A DNA stretch of 6,754 nt, taken from positions 1 to 6,754 of the forward strand of contig JAOPYP010000764.1 of assembly GCA_025964635.1 (NCBI GenBank), in the 5' to 3' direction. Under the pieces are notes generated by a model, which saw only the letters and a program-made list of their open reading frames with translations, searched no databases and was not told where the DNA came from. A program made the position numbers and the translations under genes. The DNA comes from Actinomycetes bacterium. Lineage in GTDB: Bacteria > Actinomycetota > Actinomycetes > Streptosporangiales > Streptosporangiaceae. Positions 1 to 3,389 of this stretch are shown piece after piece (position 1 is the first letter of the stretch; the number at the start of each line of letters is the position of its first letter).

Positions 1-1125
1 GTCGTCCGGGCCGCCCGGGCCGCCCCGTCGGCCGCCCGGCGGGTAGGTCACCGGCGGGAGGATGTCCGCGAAGTCGTCGGGGCGCACCGGCCCGGCCGCG
101 ATCGGCTGGGTCCCGGCCGGCGCCATCCCGCCCGCCGCGGGCGGCGGGAACGTGGTCGCGTCCTGGCCGGGCCCGGAGAGCATGGTCCCGCCCGGCCCGT
201 CGAACCCGGCGAACCCGTCCAGGGCCGTGGGGCGCAGCGGGGACCCGTCGGCCCGCGTCCCCGGACCACCTGCCCCCAGGCCCTGCAGCCCCCCGGCGGG
301 CACGGCCATGGGCAGCATGGCGGCCGGGTCCAGCGCGGCCGCCCGGCTGCGCAGCTGGATGGCGGCGGGGCGCTGGGCCGGGTCCCGGCGCAGCGCGGCC
401 GCCAGCAGTTCCGCCATCGGCGCCGACACCCCGGACAGGTCCGGCTGGCCATTCACGATCCGGTAGAAGATCGTCTCGTAGGATCCGGCGCCGAACGGCG
501 GGCGCCCGGTCGCCGCGAAGGCCACCGTGGCCCCCCAGGCGTGCACGTCCGAGAACGACGTGCTGTTCTGCCCCTCGATCACTTCCGGGGACAGGTAGCC
601 GGGTGTGCCCATGAACATTCCGGTCATCGTGAGCCGGGTCGAGTCCAGGGCCTGGGCGATACCGAAGTCGATGACGACCGGGTCGCCGTTCATCAGCATC
701 ACGTTGCCCGGCTTGAGGTCGCGGTGCACCACCCCCGCCGCGTGGATCGCGGCCAGGGCGTCCGCGAGTCCGGCGGCCACCCGGATCAGCCGGGCCCCGC
801 TCAGCGGGCCCTCCTGGGTCACCACCTCGTCCAGCGTGCGGCCCGGCACGTACCGGGTCACGATGTAGGGCGTCTCGCTGGTCACGTCGGTGTCGAGCAC
901 CTCGGCCACGAACGGGCTGCGGACCCGGCGCATGGTCTCGACCTCACGGGCCAGCCGCCGCCGCGCGTTCGGGTCGCCGGCCACCGCCGGCCGCAGGATC
1001 TTCACCGCGACCGAGCGCTGCTCGGGGTCACGGGCGAGGTAGACGACGCCCATGCCGCCCTCGCCGATCCGGTCGAGCAGCCGGTAAGGGCCGAGCCGCT
1101 CTGGCGTGTGCTCTGCTGATGTCAT
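1..1125 (-). CDS. Hanks-type serine/threonine protein kinase (N-terminal 375 residues; 3' end outside window)
   Basis: Transfers phosphate from ATP to Ser/Thr of target proteins. Translating the minus strand from the ATG at 1125 gives an open frame to the window edge. The kinase domain spans roughly residues 14-270: glycine loop GEGGMGVVY (21-29), VAVK with ATP-binding K42, likely alpha-C Glu E61, catalytic loop HRDLKPGN (134-141, D136), DFG-type metal site DFG (153-155), activation-segment end GTPGYLSPE (173-181) and SDVHAWG (192-198). All catalytic residues are present, so it should be active. After about residue 270 the sequence becomes a Pro/Gly/Ala-rich linker, the usual tether to a membrane segment or sensor domain; whatever follows lies off the window, so membrane anchoring and the sensed signal cannot be judged. 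Seven G's sit two bases before the ATG as a tight Shine-Dalgarno-like run. Targets are unknown. The class is certain; no specific gene name is justified. Confidence 0.95.
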   Translation of the reverse strand, partial: MTSAEHTPERLGPYRLLDRIGEGGMGVVYLARDPEQRSVAVKILRPAVAGDPNARRRLAREVETMRRVRSPFVAEVLDTDVTSETPYIVTRYVPGRTLDEVVTQEGPLSGARLIRVAAGLADALAAIHAAGVVHRDLKPGNVMLMNGDPVVIDFGIAQALDSTRLTMTGMFMGTPGYLSPEVIEGQNSTSFSDVHAWGATVAFAATGRPPFGAGSYETIFYRIVNGQPDLSGVSAPMAELLAAALRRDPAQRPAAIQLRSRAAALDPAAMLPMAVPAGGLQGLGAGGPGTRADGSPLRPTALDGFAGFDGPGGTMLSGPGQDATTFPPPAAGGMAPAGTQPIAAGPVRPDDFADILPPVTYPPGGRRGGPGGPDD

Positions 1126-1221
1126 CGCCCCCCCAGCCTACGAACTACCCTCGGGCTGGCCCATCCAGACGGAACAGAATGCAGGTGGGAGCGCTCGCAC
1201 CAGCACGGTAACCAGCCCGGC

Positions 1222-1236
1222 GGGCACATCGCGCCC
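1222..1236 (-). terminator. Possible GC hairpin just after the stop of the unknown gene
   Basis: Read on the minus strand, GGGCGC-GAT-GTGCCC forms a six-pair stem (one G.U pair) with a three-base loop, five bases after the stop codon of the 136-residue gene. No T-run follows, so this is at best a U-less, actinomycete-style hairpin. The rest of the 115-bp gap to the kinase start shows no promoter I would defend. Confidence 0.25.
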
Positions 1237-1240
1237 CCCG

Positions 1241-1651
1241 CTAGCTGCCGGTGACCAGTCTGCGCAGGGCTTCCGCCGTCCTGGCGTTCTGCTCCGCGAA
1301 GCCGACCAGGGCCCGGGCCAGCTCGGCCGCCCACTCCTGCACCGCTACTGGCTGGCGGGACAGCACCACCCCGCGCACCTCACGGGAGATTTCCGCGCTG
1401 GGCTGCCCGGCCCGCACCGCCAGCGACATGACCCGCTCCCCCAGCCGGACCGTGATCTTCGACACCGTGCCGGGACGCCCGCGCATCCGGTCGGACACGG
1501 AACGGTCCCGTTCTATGGTCACACATCCCGGTGGCAGCGACTCGCCGAGAGACTCGGTGAGCACGCGCGCGTAGACCGCCGCGTCGGCGCTGTCCGCCCG
1601 CAGCGCGGCAGTCACCAGCTCGAGATCGGGGCTCTCGTCCGGCTGGGTCAT
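1241..1651 (-). CDS. Unrecognised 136-residue protein, cytoplasmic, alpha/beta pattern
   Basis: I do not recognise this family. The protein has no signal peptide, membrane segment or metal-binding Cys cluster (one Cys, C43). The first 35 residues are acidic and likely helical. Residues 43-80 alternate in a beta-like pattern (CVTIERDRS, then KITVRLGERVMSLAVR), followed by EVRGVVLSRQPVAVQEW (91-107) and a C-terminal amphipathic helix with heptad-like Leu/Ala spacing (about 104-133). That architecture suggests a small strand-hairpin plus helix adaptor or a subunit of an oligomer, but this is inference. The ATG at 1651 is the only upstream start possible, because the frame is closed by a stop at 1709-1711. 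It has only a weak ribosome site, and a 14-codon upstream frame ends across it as ATGA. The kinase gene follows in the same direction after 115 bp, so the two may work together, without proof. Confidence 0.75.
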   Translation of the reverse strand: MTQPDESPDLELVTAALRADSADAAVYARVLTESLGESLPPGCVTIERDRSVSDRMRGRPGTVSKITVRLGERVMSLAVRAGQPSAEISREVRGVVLSRQPVAVQEWAAELARALVGFAEQNARTAEALRRLVTGS

Positions 1652-1692
1652 GGCCGGCCCGGCTCGTGGTGCGGACTGATCAGGTGGCGCAT
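1648..1692 (-). CDS. Possible 14-codon upstream ORF overlapping the unknown gene
   Basis: The minus-strand frame MRHLISPHHEPGRP starts at the ATG at 1692 and ends in TGA at 1650-1648, sharing ATGA with the start of the 136-residue gene. A GAGGGAG stretch lies about 11 bases upstream of its ATG, a better ribosome site than the main gene has. Terminating ribosomes could restart on the main gene (translational coupling). It is too short for codon statistics, so chance is a real alternative. Confidence 0.3.
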   Translation of the reverse strand: MRHLISPHHEPGRP

Positions 1693-1728
1693 GGCCTTGG
1701 CTGCTCCCTCAGGCGGGCTCGCGGGCGG

Positions 1729-1749
1729 CGTACCCGCACGGTACGTCAA
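1729..1749 (-). promoter_or_regulatory. -35-like TTGACG overlapping a 17-bp dyad
   Basis: On the minus strand TTGACG (1749-1744) matches a -35 box at five of six bases. It overlaps a perfect dyad CGTACC-N5-GGTACG (1729-1745). No TAnnnT box occurs 16-18 bases downstream, so a sigma-70 type promoter is not complete. The site lies upstream of the 14-codon frame and the unknown gene, a sensible place for an operator or a non-standard promoter. Confidence 0.25.
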
Positions 1750-1770
1750 TTGTCCGCCATGCGGGGGGCC

Positions 1771-1788
1771 GCACGGTCATGACGGTGC
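1771..1788. promoter_or_regulatory. 18-bp near-perfect palindrome, candidate operator
   Basis: GCACGGTCATGACGGTGC pairs with its own reverse complement at eight of nine positions, with no spacer. A loopless dyad is more typical of a dimeric regulator site than of an RNA hairpin. It sits between the hydratase stop and the start of the unknown gene, about 120 bp upstream of the latter. Confidence 0.35.
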
Positions 1789-1793
1789 CGCGC

Positions 1794-1820
1794 CGCGCCC
1801 GGCGGCCCGGGCAGGGCGCG
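1794..1820 (-). terminator. Strong GC hairpin directly after the hydratase stop
   Basis: Directly after the TGA of the hydratase, the minus strand reads CGCGCCC, a 13-base loop, then GGGCGCG: a perfect seven-pair stem. An alternative nested stem GCCCGG-N4-CCGGGC (1797-1812) competes with it. No T-tract follows. The position abutting the stop favours a U-less terminator or a 3' end stabiliser. Confidence 0.4.
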
Positions 1821-2600
1821 TCACTGCCCGGCGAATGTGGCCTTACCCGGTCCGTTCTCGACGAAGCTGCGCATGCCGGTGCGCTGGTCCTCGGTGGCGA
1901 ACAGCCCGGCGAAATGCAGCCGCTCGAGCTCCAGCCCGGTGTTCACGTCGGTTTCCAGGCCGTCGTCGATGGCCTGCTTGGCGGCCCGCAAGGCGAGCGC
2001 GGGACCGGTGGCGTACCGGGCCACCAGAGCCCGGGCGGCGTCGTAGACCTCCGCGTCCGGCACCACCTGGTCCGCCAGGCCGATGGCGAGGGCCTCGGCC
2101 GCGTCGAGGAACCGCCCGGTGAACACGATGTCCTTGGCCCGGGCCGGGCCGACCAGCCGGGGCAGCCGCTGGGTGCCGCCCGCGCCGGGGATGATCCCGA
2201 GCAGGATCTCCGGCTGGCCCATCGTGGCTCCCTGCCCGGCCACCCGGAAGTCCGCGCACAGCGCCAGCTCGAGGCCACCGCCGAGCGCGTACCCGGTGAT
2301 CGCGGCCACCACTGGCTTGGGGATCCTGGCCACCGTGGTGAAGCTGGCCTGCAGCCGCCGCGAGTCCGCGGCCATCTGCCCGTAGCCGGCGTCCGCCATC
2401 TCCTTGATGTCCGCGCCCGCGGCGAAGACCTTCGGGCCGCCGTAGAGCACCACGGCACGGACGCTGCTGTCCGCGGACACCTCGGTGGCGGCGGCCGCGA
2501 TCTCGTCCTGGACCTGGGCGTTCAGCGCGTTCATAGGTGGCCGGTCGAGCCGGATCGTGGCGATGGCCTGGTCGATCTCGACCCGGACGAATTCCCCCAT
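1821..2600 (-). CDS. Enoyl-CoA hydratase (crotonase family)
   Basis: Predicted to add water across 2-trans-enoyl-CoA to give 3-hydroxyacyl-CoA in fatty-acid beta-oxidation; cytoplasmic, usually hexameric. The 259 residues match the normal length of a single-domain crotonase. Visible signatures are the CoA/oxyanion-hole segment FAAGADIKEM (59-68), the glycine-rich GYALGGGLELALCAD (103-117) and QPEILLGIIPGAGGTQRLPR (129-148). Both glutamates needed for hydration in the rat enzyme family are present, as E111 and E131. This makes true hydratase activity more likely than one of the other crotonase reactions, although substrate chain length cannot be read. The C-terminal helix with ATEDQRTGM (235-243) is also typical. 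The start is well supported by GGAGG six bases before the ATG (2607-2611). The gene lies 128 bp downstream of bldC on the same strand; no functional link to bldC is known to me. No other beta-oxidation gene is in view. Confidence 0.95.
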   Translation of the reverse strand: MGEFVRVEIDQAIATIRLDRPPMNALNAQVQDEIAAAATEVSADSSVRAVVLYGGPKVFAAGADIKEMADAGYGQMAADSRRLQASFTTVARIPKPVVAAITGYALGGGLELALCADFRVAGQGATMGQPEILLGIIPGAGGTQRLPRLVGPARAKDIVFTGRFLDAAEALAIGLADQVVPDAEVYDAARALVARYATGPALALRAAKQAIDDGLETDVNTGLELERLHFAGLFATEDQRTGMRSFVENGPGKATFAGQ

Positions 2601-2665
2601 GACGCACCTCCGGCCGGGCCGTGTTCCGCTCAGGCAGGCACGCTGCCCGCCCAGGGCCCAGGTGG

Positions 2666-2671
2666 AGGGTA
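2666..2671 (-). promoter_or_regulatory. Weak -10-like TACCCT upstream of the hydratase
   Basis: TACCCT fits the TAnnnT pattern and would give a leader of about 55-60 bases, but no -35 box is recognisable 16-18 bases upstream. It lies in the 128-bp gap between bldC and the hydratase and would allow independent expression of the hydratase. Only suggestive. Confidence 0.2.
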
Positions 2672-2738
2672 CTCCTGCTGGTGCTCAGCGCTGGCTGGTG
2701 TTCCGCGCTGGCTGGTCTTCCCCGCCGGCTAGTCCTCA
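2671..2738. repeat. Degenerate 17-bp tandem repeat, four units, overlapping the 3' end of bldC
   Basis: The two central units differ at one base: GCGCTGGCTGGTGTTCC (2688-2704) and GCGCTGGCTGGTCTTCC (2705-2721). Flanking units at 2671-2687 and 2722-2738 match the consensus at about 11 and 12 of 17 bases. The last unit contains the bldC stop codon (2729-2731). The repeat fills much of the bldC-hydratase gap. Function is unknown; replication slippage is the simplest origin. Confidence 0.7.
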
Positions 2739-2947
2739 GCCGTCCGCGGCCGCGGCACTCCCTGCGAGTCCTCCAGGAAGGTCTTGATCTCCGACTCGCT
2801 GTAGCGGCGGTGGCCGCCCAGCGTGCGGATGGACCGGAGCTTGCCCTGCTGGGCCCACCGGGTCACGGTCTTCGGGTCGACCCGGAACAGCGCGGCGACC
2901 TCTGACGGCGTCAGGAGCCTGTCCTCGGTGCGGTTGTCCTGCTTCAT
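2729..2947 (-). CDS. bldC: BldC, MerR-like developmental DNA-binding protein
   Basis: A 72-residue protein that is essentially one winged-helix DNA-binding domain. It shows LLTPSEVAALFRVDPKTVTRW (11-31), the helix-turn-helix, followed by GKLRSIRTLGGHRRYSESEI (35-54), the wing and next helix. This closely follows Streptomyces BldC (about 68 residues), and the RVDPKTVTRWA and SIRTLGGHRRY blocks are diagnostic. Unlike classical MerR proteins it has no effector or dimerisation domain. In Streptomyces BldC binds direct repeats as head-to-tail multimers and delays entry into development. The N-terminal nine residues and the tail after residue 60 are the variable parts. The ATG at 2947 is supported by GAAAGGA (2958-2964) ten bases upstream. 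A 442-bp regulatory-looking gap precedes the gene, and the next gene downstream is an enoyl-CoA hydratase. Direct targets in this organism cannot be read from the window. Confidence 0.95.
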   Translation of the reverse strand: MKQDNRTEDRLLTPSEVAALFRVDPKTVTRWAQQGKLRSIRTLGGHRRYSESEIKTFLEDSQGVPRPRTAED

Positions 2948-3042
2948 GACGGCAGTGTCCTTTCACGTATGGGGACGACTTCGGTGACGGAAAGTGACAC
3001 GAGGGCGTCATGCTGCTTGCATAACGTGTAGCTCGTTCTCAT
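2944..3042 (-). CDS. Possible 32-codon upstream ORF with a TTA codon, overlapping the bldC start
   Basis: A minus-strand frame from the ATG at 3042, beginning MRTSYTLCKQHD and ending RERTLPS, stops in a TGA that shares ATGA with the bldC start codon. A G-run lies two bases before its ATG, as for the kinase gene. Codon 7 is TTA (3022-3024), the rare leucine codon read by the bldA tRNA in streptomycetes. Third-position GC is only about 65%, well below the neighbouring genes, which argues against a long-conserved protein. It could be a regulatory leader whose translation matters more than its product, or chance. An in-frame ATG at 3135 would extend it to 63 codons. Confidence 0.3.
   Translation of the reverse strand: MRTSYTLCKQHDALVSLSVTEVVPIRERTLPS
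2984..2998. repeat. Two GTGAC motifs in direct repeat, 10-bp period
   Basis: GTGAC at 2984-2988 and again at 2994-2998 puts identical half-sites one helical turn apart, about 40 bp upstream of the bldC start. A TGAC-N8-GTCA dyad (2995-3010) overlaps the second copy. BldC itself is known to bind direct repeats, so autoregulation is conceivable, but these sites are not AT-rich as its known ones are. Confidence 0.3.
3017..3024 (-). repeat. TTATGCAA element, copy B (proximal to bldC)
   Basis: Minus-strand context is CTAC-N3-TTATGCAA-N4-CATG. The other copy, with the same flanking CTAC and CATG blocks, is at 3130-3137. An AT-rich octamer repeated within 113 bp in such GC-rich DNA is unlikely to be background; the function is unknown. 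Confidence 0.4.
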
Positions 3043-3129
3043 GGCCCCCCCGGGCTTCCCTGCTGGCGCGCCTGAATGGGTGGTGCGTGGCTGCCCACGG
3101 AGCCGGCCCGCGAGGCGCCCGCGAGCATG

Positions 3130-3137
3130 TTGCATAA
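3130..3137 (-). repeat. TTATGCAA element, copy A (distal to bldC)
   Basis: Minus-strand context is CTAC-N1-TTATGCAA-CATG, matching copy B at 3017-3024 with different spacing. The overlapping TACTTT (3141-3136) has the TAnnnT form of a -10 box, but no -35 box lies at the right distance. Confidence 0.4.
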
Positions 3138-3170
3138 AGTAGACGCAGTGCCACGCACGGCGGTTTACGT

Positions 3171-3200
3171 GCGGAACGTGATACCGGCATTACTTTCCGC
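3171..3200. promoter_or_regulatory. 30-bp dyad upstream of bldC; operator or plus-strand terminator
   Basis: The two 15-base halves, GCGGAACGTGATACC and GGCATTACTTTCCGC, pair at 12 of 15 positions, including six consecutive outer pairs (GCGGAA/TTCCGC). With no spacer it looks like a large symmetric protein-binding site. On the plus strand the stem is followed after two bases by TTTTT (3203-3207), so a transcript running rightward, antisense to bldC and toward the glgP 3' end, would meet a terminator-like structure. A second, shorter dyad TTACG-N7-CGTGA (3165-3181) overlaps its left edge. Confidence 0.45.
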
Positions 3201-3253
3201 GATTTTTCCGGGCGCGGGCGCTCCGTAGCCAGCCGGCCGCTTCCGCCGCCTCG

Positions 3254-3296
3254 GGCCAGCGCCGCCCGTCACGCGCCGCCGGCCCATTCCCGGTGC
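3254..3296. repeat. Long direct repeat, copy 1
   Basis: Matches copy 2 (3321-3363) at an offset of 67 bp. The core 3261-3296 differs from 3328-3363 at only four of 36 bases and includes 18 identical bases, CCGCCGGCCCATTCCCGG. Each copy can fold as a small CCGG/CCGG hairpin around GAATG on the minus strand. The copies lie immediately downstream of glgP. Confidence 0.7.
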
Positions 3297-3302
3297 AGCC
3301 CA

Positions 3303-3326
3303 CCGGGCCCGCCGGCCCCGGCCCGG
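3303..3326 (-). terminator. GC hairpin in the glgP 3' region
   Basis: Seven-base arms CCGGGCC (3303-3309) and GGCCCGG (3320-3326) enclose a ten-base loop, about 65 bases after the glgP stop. No T-tract follows on either strand. It could help end the glgP transcript or simply reflect local GC content above 80%. Confidence 0.25.
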
Positions 3327-3363
3327 CACCGCCCATCACGCCCCGCCGGCCCATTCCCGGCGC
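3321..3363. repeat. Long direct repeat, copy 2
   Basis: Partner of copy 1 at 3254-3296, with 31-36 bases between the cores. It begins 27 bases after the glgP stop codon in the direction of transcription. See copy 1 for the match. Confidence 0.7.
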
Positions 3364-3389
3364 GGGTCGTTAACCGGCGCGAGTGGTCC

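Larger units (their letters stand above)
2948..3389. other. 442-bp intergenic region between glgP and bldC
   Basis: No convincing protein gene lies here apart from the weak upstream frame next to bldC. The half nearest bldC (about 2960-3210) is less GC-rich than its surroundings and holds the regulatory-looking elements: GTGAC direct repeats, two TTATGCAA elements and a 30-bp dyad. The half nearest glgP (about 3230-3389) is extremely GC-rich and holds a long direct repeat and hairpins just after the glgP stop. I found no sigma-70-like promoter with both boxes. GGAAA-N16-GTT on the minus strand inside the dyad resembles an ECF-sigma promoter only loosely. Confidence 0.6.

Noticed and set aside
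1106..2732. Plus-strand open frames of 338 and 317 codons over the unknown gene and the hydratase
   Set aside because: They are antisense shadows with biased Pro/Arg/Gly content and no recognisable motif, and they overlap well-supported minus-strand genes.
3165..3181. BldD-box-like TTAC...GTGA upstream of bldC
   Set aside because: The half-sites are nine bases apart, whereas the BldD box has five, so it does not meet the consensus; TGAC-N8-GTCA at 2995-3010 fails for the same reason.
3008..3190. 60-codon minus-strand frame in the bldC upstream region
   Set aside because: It has no ribosome site or codon bias, and it overlaps the dyad and repeat elements.
3254..3363. CRISPR-like repeat pair downstream of glgP
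   Set aside because: There are only two copies with four mismatches, no third unit, no cas genes, and the intervening sequence is as GC-rich as the repeats.
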